Shown in pieces: positions 17,556 through 25,941 of a DNA stretch of 64,000 nucleotides. Source of the DNA: Rhodocyclaceae bacterium (GTDB lineage Bacteria > Pseudomonadota > Gammaproteobacteria > Burkholderiales > Rhodocyclaceae); assembly GCA_030824115.1 (NCBI GenBank), contig JAVBYI010000001.1, forward strand, positions 1-64,000. The letters run 5' to 3'. Each line of letters begins with the position of its first letter. Within the stretch, counting starts at the first letter, position 1. Below the pieces are notes generated by a model, which did no database searches, was not told the origin of the DNA, and saw only the letters and a list, made by a program, of their open reading frames with translations. Made by a program: the position numbers and the translations under genes.

Positions 17556-18062
17556 TCAGGCGCTGTGCTGCTCCGCAGCCATTTCGGCCTGAATGTCGGC
17601 CATCTGCTCCTTGATTTCCTCGAAGCCGCCGGCAACGCCCGTATAGAGCTGCATACCGGCGCGCATCAGCTTGGCGCGCATCGCTTCATCACCCAGCAGA
17701 TACACGGCCGCCGCACCAATCAGTGCACCGGTCAGAAACTGCTGGCCGGTACCGAGCGCAGCCAGACCGGTGGGATGACGTTGCCCCAGCAGGGCTTCGA
17801 GACTTGTCCGATCCAGACCCGCGAGGACGTTCTTGTTCTTGGCTTTTTTCTTCTTGCCCAATTTCAGCTCCTTGTTGAATAGCAGTTCTTCAATGCCCAC
17901 CGCCGTAGAGAGTGCCGTTCCGCCGAGCAGGACGGAACGCAACAGATCCTGGCCCGTGCGCTTGTCCTGCAACGCGGACAGCATGCCGGTGGCAATGGCG
18001 CCGCGCAAAAAGCTGGCGGACAGTTCACGCGGCAAGCCGCCTTTTTTCTTTGCCGGCTTCAT
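17556..18062 (-). CDS. Lys-rich membrane-associated protein of the ferrosome-like cluster
   Basis: This 168-residue protein has two hydrophobic stretches rich in Gly and Ala (FLRGAIATGMLSAL near 20 and FLTGALIGAAAVYLLGDEAM near 115) with small-residue packing motifs. A basic segment (KELKLGKKKKAKNKN) lies between them, and the tail is acidic and amphipathic (EEIKEQMADIQAEMAAEQ). No enzyme motif is visible. Its start overlaps the stop of the upstream gene by 4 bp, and the ATPase gene follows after 8 bp. Membrane-shaping or scaffold proteins of this kind are expected in ferrosome clusters, but assignment to a named Fez protein is not possible by eye. Confidence 0.6.
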   Translation of the reverse strand: MKPAKKKGGLPRELSASFLRGAIATGMLSALQDKRTGQDLLRSVLLGGTALSTAVGIEELLFNKELKLGKKKKAKNKNVLAGLDRTSLEALLGQRHPTGLAALGTGQQFLTGALIGAAAVYLLGDEAMRAKLMRAGMQLYTGVAGGFEEIKEQMADIQAEMAAEQHSA

Positions 18063-18367
18063 GCCACAGCTTTGACCGTTGTTTTCGGCTTGCGGGGTGC
18101 ACGCTTGGCAGCCGGTTTCGCGGCCGGCTTGGTCACGGTCTTTTTCGCCTTGTCCGGCTTTTTGACCGGCGCATCGCTGGCCGAGCGGCGCAGCAGGGCA
18201 AGGCCGGACTGTGCGGCGGAACGTACGCTGCTTTCCGCCGTACCGGCGGCACTACGTAGGCGCGACCCGGTTTCGTTCAGGGCATTTTTGGCACGCTCAC
18301 TGCGCAGCGTGGCAATGGCCGCCGCACCGACGGCCAGTCCGGCAATAAAGGGCAAGAGGGGGATCAT
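18059..18367 (-). CDS. Small membrane protein with Lys/Pro/Ala-rich tail
   Basis: This 102-residue protein starts with a membrane segment of the GxxxGxxA type (PLLPFIAGLAVGAAAIATL). An amphipathic stretch follows (SERAKNALNETGSRLRSAAG), then a strongly basic low-complexity tail rich in K, P and A, comparable to histone-H1-like or polyphosphate/PHA-granule-binding tails. A GGAGAAA ribosome site precedes the ATG. It overlaps the next gene by 4 bp (ATGA). A positively charged tail on a small membrane protein could bind polyanions such as phosphate-rich iron granules. That is inference. Confidence 0.6.
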   Translation of the reverse strand: MIPLLPFIAGLAVGAAAIATLRSERAKNALNETGSRLRSAAGTAESSVRSAAQSGLALLRRSASDAPVKKPDKAKKTVTKPAAKPAAKRAPRKPKTTVKAVA

Positions 18368-18392
18368 GACGTTTCTCCTTTGGACGGTGAAA

Positions 18393-18752
18393 TCAGGGGG
18401 TAGATGTGGCCGCGCTGGTCAGCAGGCCCAGCAAGGTGGCTGCGGCCGGTGTCTGTCTTGCGGCCAGCAAATCCGGCCAGGCCGCATCGGGAATGGTGGT
18501 GGCGTCGTAGGCGACAACACAGGAGCGGGCCAGCAGGTTGAGCGAAATATCCTGCACGCCGCGCACCGTGCCGAGCGCCTGCTTCAGCCGATCGCTGCCC
18601 AACGCCCGCAATGCCGGCTCGTCAAGCGCCGCCGGGTCAAGCTTGAGCCGCACCCGTCCGGAAATCTGATGGGCAATGCGCAAGTAGGGGGCAAATGTCG
18701 AAACGACTTGCCACGGATTGATGCTGGAATGGGTATTTGATTTGTCAGCCAT
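18393..18752 (-). CDS. HMA2-like domain protein, first gene of the ferrosome-like set
   Basis: This is a protein of about 119 residues. HQISGRVRLKLDPAAL and ALGTVRGVQDISLNLLARSCVVAYD form a heavy-metal-associated fold without the CxxC pair (one Cys in SCVVAYD). A hydrophobic C-terminus (AAATLLGLLTSAATS) follows. FezC-type proteins of ferrosome clusters are described as having HMA-like domains, so a similar role is plausible. The ATG at 18752 is preferred over the upstream ATG at 18791. It begins about 150 bp after hemP and is 25 bp before the next gene in the same direction. Confidence 0.6.
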   Translation of the reverse strand: MADKSNTHSSINPWQVVSTFAPYLRIAHQISGRVRLKLDPAALDEPALRALGSDRLKQALGTVRGVQDISLNLLARSCVVAYDATTIPDAAWPDLLAARQTPAAATLLGLLTSAATSTP

Positions 18753-18877
18753 GGTGCCATCAGGTGTCTTTCCCTGGCTGGCTGGCCGCAAGAGGGGGCG
18801 GCTGGCTGGCTACTGGATTGTTACAGCGAGTAATTTAGCATCCGCATCCAGCGCGATGTTGATCCAGATCAGCAAAA

Positions 18878-18897
18878 GTCGGCGCTGGCAAGACGGC
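18878..18897 (+). repeat. Dispersed 20-bp element, short form, copy 5
   Basis: GTCGGCGCTGGCAAGACGGC, two mismatches, 3 bp from the hemP stop codon, between hemP and the HMA2-like gene. Confidence 0.75.
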
Positions 18898-18900
18898 ACC

Positions 18901-19089
18901 TTACTTGGTCAGGATCAGTTTGCCGGCCTTGGTGCGTTGCAGGCGATAAGTCTCTCCGTTGTGCTCAATCCAGACCTCGTGGCTACCGGCAAACAGTTCG
19001 GCGCTGTCGAGTACCGGCAAGCGGTTGGCGGTTACGCCTTGATATTCCGCTAAAGGTTCGGACGCGGTTTTCTTGTCGTCTTCGCTCAA
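18901..19089 (-). CDS. hemP: Hemin uptake protein HemP/HmuP, copy 1
   Basis: This 62-residue protein has the HemP signature SAELFAGSHEVWIEHNGETYRL in part and ends in KLILTK, which is diagnostic of the family. HemP/HmuP proteins act as small regulators of haem and iron uptake genes in proteobacteria. The start codon appears to be TTG, overlapping the TGA of the upstream GGDEF gene (TTGA), so translation is probably coupled. It lies between the ferrous uptake genes and the ferrosome-like genes. A paralogue heads the same gene train at 25705. Confidence 0.88.
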   Translation of the reverse strand: MSEDDKKTASEPLAEYQGVTANRLPVLDSAELFAGSHEVWIEHNGETYRLQRTKAGKLILTK

Positions 19090-20120
19090 GACCGCACCCC
19101 CTTCCGCTCGCGCAATTCGGCATGGAATACGCGGCAGGCGCTACCACCGCAGCGCTTCATCCGGTACATGTTGATATCGGCCAGTTCGAGCAGCCCCTGT
19201 GCCGTGATGCTCATGCCGCAGAAGTAGGCCACGCCGATGCTGGCGCCGACATCGACCTGGGTGTTGGCAAGCTCGAACGGTGCATCGAAAGTCATCAGCA
19301 GCTTCTGCAAAATCGGCGCGCACTCGGCCGGGCCGTCGATGTGATTGAGGATGATGGCAAACTCGTCACCACCGACGCGCGCCACCGTGTCGATTTCGCG
19401 CAGACAGGCCTGCAGGCGTTGTGCCACTTGGCACAGGATTTCATCGCCGGCCAGGTGGCCCCAGGTGTCATTGACCGGCTTGAAGCGATCCAGATCGAGG
19501 CACAGCAGCGCACCGCCATGGCATTCGCGACGTGCCTGCAGCAGGGCACGCTCCAGCCGGTCGAGGAACAAGGTGCGGTTCGGCAGGCCGGTCAGCACAT
19601 CGTGGTGCGCCAGATGCCGCAGGCGATCCTCCTCGCGGATGCGCCGCGTGATTTCCTTCGAGGTGGCGACGAAGTGGGTAATTTCCCCGCTTACCATGCC
19701 CGCCCGAATCGGGCTGATAGTCTTGTGCTCGAAAAAGATTTCGCCATTCCTGCGACGGTTGGCGAACACGCCTTCAAAGACGCGGCCGGCCAGAATCGTG
19801 CGCCACAGTTCGCCGTAAAACGCCGGTTCATGCCGCCCTGACTTGAGAAAATTGAGCGGCTTACCGAGCACATCGGGCGCCTCATACCCGGTCACGCGTT
19901 CGAAGGCCGGATTGACGAATTCGACCTGACCGCGCACATCGGTAACGATCACGGCATCGCCGATCTGCGTCATGACCTGCCTGAAAACTTCTTGTCCGGG
20001 TTGTAAGCCTGACTGTTCCAGCGTGCCCGCTTTCATCAACATTGTCGTGCTCCCGTCGCTTCGTCGTCGAGGACACTGGCTGGGGCTGACCTGGCTGGTG
20101 TGGTTGAACTGCAAATTCAT
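19086..20120 (-). CDS. PAS-GGDEF diguanylate cyclase within the iron operon
   Basis: This is a protein of about 344 residues without obvious membrane segments. A PAS domain (about 50-165) contains QIGDAVIVTDVRGQVEFVN and TGYEAPDVLGKPLNFLKSG. A GGDEF domain follows with DALTGLPNRT-like HHDVLTGLPNRTLFLDRL and RVGGDEFAII near residue 250, and the catalytic Asp/Glu are present. It should make c-di-GMP. The ATG at 20120 comes 1 bp after the stop of the ferredoxin-like ftrD gene, and its own stop overlaps hemP. Its placement inside an iron uptake operon suggests iron-linked c-di-GMP signalling. An alternative start is 20042. Confidence 0.85.
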   Translation of the reverse strand: MNLQFNHTSQVSPSQCPRRRSDGSTTMLMKAGTLEQSGLQPGQEVFRQVMTQIGDAVIVTDVRGQVEFVNPAFERVTGYEAPDVLGKPLNFLKSGRHEPAFYGELWRTILAGRVFEGVFANRRRNGEIFFEHKTISPIRAGMVSGEITHFVATSKEITRRIREEDRLRHLAHHDVLTGLPNRTLFLDRLERALLQARRECHGGALLCLDLDRFKPVNDTWGHLAGDEILCQVAQRLQACLREIDTVARVGGDEFAIILNHIDGPAECAPILQKLLMTFDAPFELANTQVDVGASIGVAYFCGMSITAQGLLELADINMYRMKRCGGSACRVFHAELRERKGVRS

Positions 20121-20121
20121 G

Positions 20122-21573
20122 TCAAAGTCCAAAAATCGCCGGCCACCAGGCGACGCCGACCACCGCGCTGCCGACGATGCCGGGCAGCAACGGCAGCCAC
20201 CGGCGCGTGGCGGGCACGCCCTGACGGGCGAGGATGCGCTCGCCGAGCCAGATACTCCAGACCGCGCCGACAAGGAACATCAGCACCTTGCCGCCCTGCA
20301 CGCCGGCTTCGCCCAGCGGCGTCATGCCCAGCGGCTCGAACAACATGCTGCCGAGGCCGACGATCAGCGAGACCATCGCCACCGGCGCATATTGATAGCC
20401 AAGCTCGGTAAAGCGCTGGCGCAAATCGCCATCGCCGCCGCACAGGCCGGACAGGCGCGCGGCGGCGGCTGTCAGCCCGCCCAATACCACGGCCATTGCC
20501 AGCATGAAACCGCTCATGAATCCGACGATCATCACAAAATCCAGCCACCAGAAAACCTCCGCACGCTCGGGGTGTACGCTCATCAGCCAGGATGGGCCTG
20601 GCACCAGCAGCCACGACCAGTCGCGCTCGATGGCGAATTCGGCAGCGGCCTGACGCATCTGCTGGTACTGCGGCAGGATCAGCCAGAGGAAGCCACCGAG
20701 CGCGATGCCGGTGTCGAGGAAGAGCATCCAGGCTTCGGCGAAGTTGGCGCGGTGGCTGCGAATTTCTTCGATCTCGCTGCCAAGGCGGCGGAACACCATG
20801 CGCACGCTGCCCTTGGCACCGGGGTTGACGCAGCGGAAGCATTCGATGCAGTGGCGCGATTCGGCCTTGAAGGGCAGGTCGATCATGGTCGGGCAGGCGC
20901 CCTTGAGCGAATAGATGTCGCGGCCGGGCACTTTCACCTGCGGCTCGAAATTGACCGGGCCGAGGCGCGAATACAAACCGAGCACGCGACCAATCGGACA
21001 GAGGTGGCGGCACCACGCGCGCTTCTTGCGGCCGTAGAGGAAGCCGACCACTATTGCCAGCGCCATCGTACCGCCGAAGAGAATCGCCGCGCCGTCGGCG
21101 TGGTCGCGCACGCCGAGCGTCTGGCCGAGCAGGGTGACGAGGATGAAACTCACCGCCGGCGTGCCTTCCCAGCGCATCCAGCGCGGAATCTGCCATTGCA
21201 GCCCGACCTTGTTGGTCCACTCGGTCGCCGCGCCCATCGGGCAGAAGATGCCGCACCACGAACGCCCGGTGAAGATCACCGAGAGAAACACCAGCGGGAA
21301 CCACACGCCCCATAGCAGGTAGTTGGCGAAACTCGTGTAATGCGTCCACGGCGTCGCCGTCTCGGGCGGATCGGGCAGGAACAGCGGTACGGCGATGACC
21401 GCGAGAAAGAGCAGGAACATCGCCGCATGCAGCCAGACCAGCTTGTCGCGATGGCGGACGAAGAAAGCCTCGATGAATTCGGAAAGGCGCGAGGTTTGCG
21501 CGCCCTGCCGGATCGCATTCGACTTGACGATGTGGATGGGCTTGGCAACGACGACGGAGTTGGACTCAGACAT
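20122..21573 (-). CDS. ftrD: FtrD-like polyferredoxin membrane protein of ferrous iron uptake
   Basis: This 483-residue membrane protein has many hydrophobic helices and NapH/FixG-like Cys motifs: CGIFCPMG near 107, CRHLCPIG near 192, and CIECFRCVNPG near 252. These could hold iron-sulfur clusters. In FtrABCD systems (known from Bordetella and Brucella) the ferredoxin-like FtrD is proposed to accept or supply electrons during ferroxidase-coupled Fe(II) import through FtrC. It overlaps the upstream membrane-protein gene by 8 bp. Part of the C-terminal half (APVAMVSLIVGLGSMLFEPLG) is additional membrane sequence. Confidence 0.82.
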   Translation of the reverse strand: MSESNSVVVAKPIHIVKSNAIRQGAQTSRLSEFIEAFFVRHRDKLVWLHAAMFLLFLAVIAVPLFLPDPPETATPWTHYTSFANYLLWGVWFPLVFLSVIFTGRSWCGIFCPMGAATEWTNKVGLQWQIPRWMRWEGTPAVSFILVTLLGQTLGVRDHADGAAILFGGTMALAIVVGFLYGRKKRAWCRHLCPIGRVLGLYSRLGPVNFEPQVKVPGRDIYSLKGACPTMIDLPFKAESRHCIECFRCVNPGAKGSVRMVFRRLGSEIEEIRSHRANFAEAWMLFLDTGIALGGFLWLILPQYQQMRQAAAEFAIERDWSWLLVPGPSWLMSVHPERAEVFWWLDFVMIVGFMSGFMLAMAVVLGGLTAAAARLSGLCGGDGDLRQRFTELGYQYAPVAMVSLIVGLGSMLFEPLGMTPLGEAGVQGGKVLMFLVGAVWSIWLGERILARQGVPATRRWLPLLPGIVGSAVVGVAWWPAIFGL

Positions 21574-22453
21574 GGTAGCGGTTCGTCCAGTGGAAGAACA
21601 TCAGCCAGCCATGGATGGCGACCAGTGCCGGCGGAACCAGCCAGAGCAGGCTGGCCACCGCTTTACTTGCCGTCCTGCCAGCGCCGACATTTTCAATCGT
21701 GCGCCAACCCAGCCAGAGCGCACTGCCCACGACCAGCGTCAACAGCGCTGCACGCAGACCGGGCAACCAGTCGAGGTTCGCGCCTTCGCCGCGCAGGTAA
21801 AGAGCAGTATCCATCGTCAGGCCAAGGAACAAGGTCACGGCAGCCAGCGGCAGGAGTGCCTGTGCCAGTACGCGCCAGTCAAGCCGCACCAGCCGCGCCG
21901 CCAGCCGCACGGCAATGAAGGTAGCGCCGCCGGACAGCAGCGACCCGCCGCCGAGCCAGATCAGCAGGGCCGCGCCATCAATCCAGACGAACAGGTTTTC
22001 CGTGACTGTCCAGTGCTCGACCAGCCAAGTGCCCAGCGCCTGCCGCAGACTGACGAAGGCGGGGTTGAGCGTCCACTGAAACCAGGCCGGCGCCAGGCCG
22101 AGCAGGCCGAACGAAATCAGCAGCGCAGACGGCGTCGCGAGCGGACGTCGACTGCGCCTCAACAGTGCGGCGAGCGCGAGCACCGGCAGCAGCAGGCCCC
22201 AGAACAGGTATTTCGCCAGCAGCGCCAGCCGGTCATGCCACTGTGCGACGGTGGGTGCCTTGGTAAAGAGTGCCATGCGGGGTGGCTGACCTTCGATCGG
22301 CGTCATGCAGAAGTTGGGGTCGATGAAATCGGTTGCGCCCCAGCCATCGGAAAGCAGCCGGGCCTCCGGGTGCGGTGCAGGCAAAACAGCGGCCAGCACG
22401 ATCAGCAATCCGCACAGGACGGCCAGACTGCGGGAGGCAACATAGTGGGACAT
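21566..22453 (-). CDS. Membrane protein of the ftr operon, contains an in-frame repeat copy
   Basis: This 295-residue protein has an N-terminal hydrophobic signal or anchor and about six to seven membrane helices. A periplasmic segment after the first helix includes DFIDPNFCMTPIEGQPPRMALFTKAP. I recognise no enzyme family. It lies between the Ftr1 permease and the FtrD-like gene, with 10 bp before it and an 8-bp overlap after it, so it probably belongs to the uptake complex. Residues ENVGAGRTASK, between two helices near 265-270, are encoded by a copy of the dispersed repeat inserted without breaking the frame. Confidence 0.65.
   Translation of the reverse strand: MSHYVASRSLAVLCGLLIVLAAVLPAPHPEARLLSDGWGATDFIDPNFCMTPIEGQPPRMALFTKAPTVAQWHDRLALLAKYLFWGLLLPVLALAALLRRSRRPLATPSALLISFGLLGLAPAWFQWTLNPAFVSLRQALGTWLVEHWTVTENLFVWIDGAALLIWLGGGSLLSGGATFIAVRLAARLVRLDWRVLAQALLPLAAVTLFLGLTMDTALYLRGEGANLDWLPGLRAALLTLVVGSALWLGWRTIENVGAGRTASKAVASLLWLVPPALVAIHGWLMFFHWTNRYHV
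21669..21688 (-). repeat. Dispersed 20-bp element, short form, copy 6, inside a coding sequence
   Basis: Minus strand reads GTCGGCGCTGGCAGGACGGC, one mismatch, translated V-G-A-G-R-T-A in the membrane protein of the ftr operon. Confidence 0.8.
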
Positions 22454-22463
22454 GGCGACAACC

Positions 22464-23288
22464 TTAGCCTTGGGCCAGCGGCTTGCGGTCGCCCTGTTTC
22501 ATCTGCCAGAACGCATAGGCCCAGAACGTCAGGCTGGCCAGCAGCAGCATGCCTGCAGGCTGCGCGCGGTAGCCGACGAAATCGGCGAGGAAGCGGCCGA
22601 CGCCCTGGCCGTCGTTCAACACATCGGACATGTCCCAGACCGGGTCGAGCAGTGGCGGCAGCCATTCCATGGCGATCATGCGGTCGATGCCGTTGGCGAG
22701 CAACGCGTTGGCGATCAGCAGCAAGAGGATTTCGCTGACGCGGAACAGCGTACGGTAATTGAGGTAACGCGCCCCGCGCGCCACCAGCCAGGCGGTTGCC
22801 AGTGCCGCGCCAAAACCCGCAGAGGCTGCCAGCAGCATGTTCATCAATGTGGCGCCTTCGGCTTCAAGGCCGAGACCGTAGAGGAAGACCACGGTTTCCG
22901 CACCTTCGCGCGCCACCGCCAGTGCGGTGATAGCGCCGATACCTAGGGCGCCTGCACGCTTTTCCGCCTGCGCTTCGAGCTCGCGCTTCATTTCGCGGCC
23001 ATGGCGGTGCATCCACAGCACCATCTGCAAAATCAGCCCGGCGGCAACCAACACCATTGCGAGCTGGAATTTTTCCAGCGTTGCGCCGGCAAATTCGCTC
23101 TGGATCGCGTAGGTGGCATAACCGAGCGCCAGGGCCAAGGCCAGACCGGCACCCGCCCCGCCCCACACGCCACGCTTGAGCACAGCTTGCTCGGTAACGG
23201 GCTGGCGCACGATCCATGACAGCAATACGCCAATCACCAACATGGCTTCAAGGCTTTCGCGCCAGACGACGACAAGGGCGTTGAACAT
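22464..23288 (-). CDS. ftrC: FTR1-family high-affinity iron permease (FtrC/EfeU-like)
   Basis: This 274-residue membrane permease for iron has the two REXXE iron-binding motifs of the FTR1 family: RESLE at residues 10-14 and REGAE at 127-131, each at the start of a membrane helix. Seven helices are apparent. It works with the periplasmic P19-type FtrA, the cupredoxin FtrB and the ferredoxin-like FtrD encoded in the same transcript. The start matches the family (MFNALVVVWRESLE). It ends 10 bp before the next gene. Confidence 0.93.
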   Translation of the reverse strand: MFNALVVVWRESLEAMLVIGVLLSWIVRQPVTEQAVLKRGVWGGAGAGLALALALGYATYAIQSEFAGATLEKFQLAMVLVAAGLILQMVLWMHRHGREMKRELEAQAEKRAGALGIGAITALAVAREGAETVVFLYGLGLEAEGATLMNMLLAASAGFGAALATAWLVARGARYLNYRTLFRVSEILLLLIANALLANGIDRMIAMEWLPPLLDPVWDMSDVLNDGQGVGRFLADFVGYRAQPAGMLLLASLTFWAYAFWQMKQGDRKPLAQG

Positions 23289-23309
23289 GATGCTTCTTTC
23301 CGTAACGTT

Positions 23310-23663
23310 TTACTTGGCGACGACCCACATCTTGCCGGTGTCCATGTGGAACTCGTCGATGAATTCGTACTCGCCGGGCTTGAGCTTCGGCAGGACGACA
23401 AAGGAGGATGCGCCGGGTGCGAGCACCTTCTCGACGCGCATGGCGAGGTTCTCGAATTCGATCGGGCCTTTGCCCTGGTTCCTGACGATCAGCTTGATGC
23501 GCTGGCCGACAGGCACTTCGAGCCGCTCGGGGAACAGCCGGCCATCCTTGGCGATGACCTCGAAGGTCGGCAGTTCCTGGGCGTGACTGTCTGCCGCCCA
23601 GCCCAGCCCGAGCCACAGCGCAAAGATCAGGAGCAAATGGAACAGGTAGGACGGGGCAGGCAT
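23310..23663 (-). CDS. ftrB: Periplasmic cupredoxin-like protein FtrB
   Basis: This protein of about 117 residues has a signal peptide (LFHLLLIFALWLGLGWA) and a cupredoxin fold: EVIAKDGRLFPERLEVPVG, LIVRNQGKGPIEFENLAM, VLPKLKPGEYEFIDEFH. Blue-copper ligands are incomplete (no Cys, a Met/His-rich FHMDTGKMW tail). This is usual for the FtrB group, which is thought to help oxidise Fe(II) during transport. The ATG at 23663 has AGGGAG five bases upstream and is preferred over a GTG at 23669. It sits between the porin and the FTR1 permease gene. Confidence 0.82.
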   Translation of the reverse strand: MPAPSYLFHLLLIFALWLGLGWAADSHAQELPTFEVIAKDGRLFPERLEVPVGQRIKLIVRNQGKGPIEFENLAMRVEKVLAPGASSFVVLPKLKPGEYEFIDEFHMDTGKMWVVAK

Positions 23664-23672
23664 GAGCACTCC

Positions 23673-25073
23673 CTAGAAGCCAAGCTTGGCACGCACGCCG
23701 AGGACCTTGACGGTGCTCGCCGTGGCATCGCCACCGGGGTTGCGAATCCACTGGAAGTTGGGCGACAGTTCGATGCCGTCGTTCAGCTTGAAGCGGTAAT
23801 ACAGCTCGGTCTGCTTCTCGCTGCCCGAGGCCTGATAACCATAGTCAGCCGTGGCATCGCCGTCCGCATCGACCGTCAGCGAATCACGCTGGAAGTCTTT
23901 GCTGGTACGCAAACTGCCAAAGGCGATACCCAGCGAATCCGCCGAACGCCGCCATGCTGTCCCCTCCAGTTCGGCGCCCAGGGTCAGTGCGCGGTCAAAC
24001 AGCACGTAACCCGAGGTGTGACGGCCATAGCGGCCGAACAGCGTCAGGTCTTCCAGCACTTTCTGGTCGGCCGAAATGCCCCAGCCCTTGTTGCTCCGCT
24101 GCACGCCGTCGTAATTCTGTGCCCGGCTGTTGCTCCAGACGTAGGCGCGCACGGTTCCCGGCAGCATGTTTAGGCGGGTGTTCATCTCGGCCTGGCCAAT
24201 CACGAACGATGCGCGTGGCGAGCCCGAGAAATTGGCACCATTGTCCGAAGCGAAGGCGCCGAGCGACAAGCCCCACTCGCTGCCCCTTTCCGTCTCGTTC
24301 ACATATTGCAGGATCGCACCCGGCTGGAAGCCGTAAGCATCGGCGCCGATGTCGCCACCCGAATCAAGCAGCGGGTTATGCACAAAGGCGTTGTTCATGA
24401 ACTTGGCCGATTCGTCGTCCGCCGCCGCGTTCTGGTCGAAGAAACCGAAGGGATCGATCTTGCCGACCGTCAGATCCAGACGCTGCCCGGAATCCTTGCC
24501 ACCCAGCGGCATGGCGAGCTGATACCAAGCCTGGGCCAGGATGGCAAAGGAGTCGTCAGCACCGGCACCGGTCTGAAAGGCCGTCGTATTCGGCGTACTG
24601 GTATACGTCGTACGCAAGCCGACACCATTGCCCTGACCGAAGCGGAAGTGGGTGAAGAACTTTCCTTCGCTATCCCCCATCGAGCCAAACGGCATGCTCA
24701 CGGTTAAATCACCGCGATAGTTGGTGCGCGATTCATCCAGGCCACTTGCCGTCCCGCGAGCGCCGACTTTTTGTCCGACGGCAATGAGGCTGCCCTCGAC
24801 TTCGATGCCATCGGTTGCCTCGATCAGCTTGGTGACCGGGCCTTTGACGGCATCGACTTGCGCTTCGAGATGTTTGACGCGCGTCGCCAGCTCGGGTTCT
24901 TTTTCCGATAAACGCTCGGAAGCCAGCGCCTTTTCCAGTTCCTTGTTCTGCTTTTCCAGCATCTCAAGGCGCGCGGACAGACGCTTCAGTTCAGCCAGTA
25001 CCGCGTCGTCGGCTGCCATGGCGGGCATGGCGAAGCTTGCTGCCAGCGCGGCAGCGATCAGTTTCAGACGCAT
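23673..25073 (-). CDS. Outer-membrane porin with N-terminal coiled coil, in the ftr operon
   Basis: This protein of about 466 residues has a signal peptide (LIAAALAASFAMPAMA). A coiled coil of about 45 residues follows (LKRLSARLEMLEKQNKELEKAL), then a beta-barrel region with a terminal Phe (VLGVRAKLGF) typical of outer-membrane insertion. Barrel features (HFRFGQGNG, QAWYQLAMPLGG, IDPFGFFDQN, FQWIRNPGGD) resemble OprB-type porins. Its position between ftrA and ftrB suggests it admits iron or a chelate, since such a gene is not a standard part of ftrABCD. An in-frame repeat copy encodes KVGARGTASG just after the coiled coil, replacing part of the linker before the first barrel strands. Confidence 0.8.
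   Translation of the reverse strand: MRLKLIAAALAASFAMPAMAADDAVLAELKRLSARLEMLEKQNKELEKALASERLSEKEPELATRVKHLEAQVDAVKGPVTKLIEATDGIEVEGSLIAVGQKVGARGTASGLDESRTNYRGDLTVSMPFGSMGDSEGKFFTHFRFGQGNGVGLRTTYTSTPNTTAFQTGAGADDSFAILAQAWYQLAMPLGGKDSGQRLDLTVGKIDPFGFFDQNAAADDESAKFMNNAFVHNPLLDSGGDIGADAYGFQPGAILQYVNETERGSEWGLSLGAFASDNGANFSGSPRASFVIGQAEMNTRLNMLPGTVRAYVWSNSRAQNYDGVQRSNKGWGISADQKVLEDLTLFGRYGRHTSGYVLFDRALTLGAELEGTAWRRSADSLGIAFGSLRTSKDFQRDSLTVDADGDATADYGYQASGSEKQTELYYRFKLNDGIELSPNFQWIRNPGGDATASTVKVLGVRAKLGF
24748..24767 (-). repeat. Dispersed 20-bp element, short form, copy 7, inside the porin gene
   Basis: Minus strand GTCGGCGCTCGCGGGACGGC, one mismatch, translated V-G-A-R-G-T-A near residue 105 of the porin. 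Confidence 0.8.
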
Positions 25074-25075
25074 GA

Positions 25076-25624
25076 TCAATACCCGCCCTTCTTGCCGACG
25101 CCAGCGTAGGTGAATTCATACTCGGCTTCGACCGGCTTGAACCACGGACGGACGCCGGTGGCACGGTCGGTGTGGCGGCCGAACATGTTGCCGGCGGGGT
25201 TTTCCTTGGCGTTGGGCGGGTAGATGGTGAACTTGAGCTTGTACTTGCCCGGTCCCTTGAGCTTGACGTTGTCGCCGTAGTGCGGGCCGTCGGAAGCGAC
25301 CATCGGCATCATGTCGCCCTTGATGACGTCATTGGTGCCAACCTTGGTCAACTCGTACTTGACGAGAATGTGCGGCACCCAGAAGCCTTCGGGAATGCCG
25401 TTCGCATTGTTGGCCAGCGCGTGAATATCGGCTTCAAGGTGGATGTCGGACTCGGCCGCCTTGCGCATGTGGCCTTCCGGCTCCATTTCGATCGGCTGCA
25501 GATAGACGGCGGCGACTTCCATGCCGGCTAAATTCTGCGGAGAGCCAATCGGGTATTCGAGGGCGAAGGATGAAGTCGCCCACAGGGCGGCGACGGACAG
25601 ACAAAGACTACGGATAAAACGCAT
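25076..25624 (-). CDS. ftrA: P19-type periplasmic iron-binding protein FtrA
   Basis: This 182-residue exported protein belongs to the P19/Tp34 family of periplasmic iron transport proteins that bind copper and iron. It has a signal peptide (RFIRSLCLSVAALWATSSFA), EMEPEGHMRK and ESDIHLEADIHAL supplying Met/Glu/His ligands, WVPHILVKYEL, and GPHYGDN with a further His. GGAGG precedes the ATG at 25624, which is preferred over the longer frame. It is the first transport gene after hemP in the train and is followed two bases later by the porin. It would capture Fe(II) or Fe(III) and pass it to FtrB/FtrC. Confidence 0.92.
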   Translation of the reverse strand: MRFIRSLCLSVAALWATSSFALEYPIGSPQNLAGMEVAAVYLQPIEMEPEGHMRKAAESDIHLEADIHALANNANGIPEGFWVPHILVKYELTKVGTNDVIKGDMMPMVASDGPHYGDNVKLKGPGKYKLKFTIYPPNAKENPAGNMFGRHTDRATGVRPWFKPVEAEYEFTYAGVGKKGGY

Positions 25625-25704
25625 GGCAAACCTCCAAAGGTGGAAATGAAAAACACTTTGGCTGGCTTGCCGCGTCACTTGCTGCGGCTGGCTGGCTGGA
25701 AAGA

Positions 25705-25899
25705 CTACTTGGTCAGGATCAGGCGGTTCTGGCGGGTAAGGCGCAGGCGGTAAAGCTCGGCACCGTGAGCGATCACCACTTCACTGCTGTCGGCAAACAG
25801 GGTGCCGCTATTCAGCGGCTGGCTGCTACCCGAAGCGACGGCCATCTTGGCCTGAAATTTATTGAGTCCCAGCAGGGGATCTCTGCGCGTGGTAATCAT
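25705..25899 (-). CDS. hemP: Hemin uptake protein HemP/HmuP, copy 2
   Basis: This protein of about 64 residues has the family core SGTLFADSSEVVIAHGAELYRL in part and the ending RLILTK. An AGGAGG site is 8 bases before the ATG at 25899, and a GTG directly before it is an alternative. The gene is the first of the minus-strand iron train and sits right behind the Fur box at 25942, consistent with iron-repressed expression. Its C-terminal half is closely related to copy 1 at 18901, with a different N-terminal half. Confidence 0.88.
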   Translation of the reverse strand: MITTRRDPLLGLNKFQAKMAVASGSSQPLNSGTLFADSSEVVIAHGAELYRLRLTRQNRLILTK

Positions 25900-25941
25900 C
25901 ACAAATACCTCCTAGAAGATGCGAATAAATCTCATCATACA

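Noticed and set aside
18775-18830. Short GGCT tandem runs near hemP, also at 25680-25700
   Set aside because: Only a few units each, no evidence of variation or function; probably chance in GC-rich spacers.
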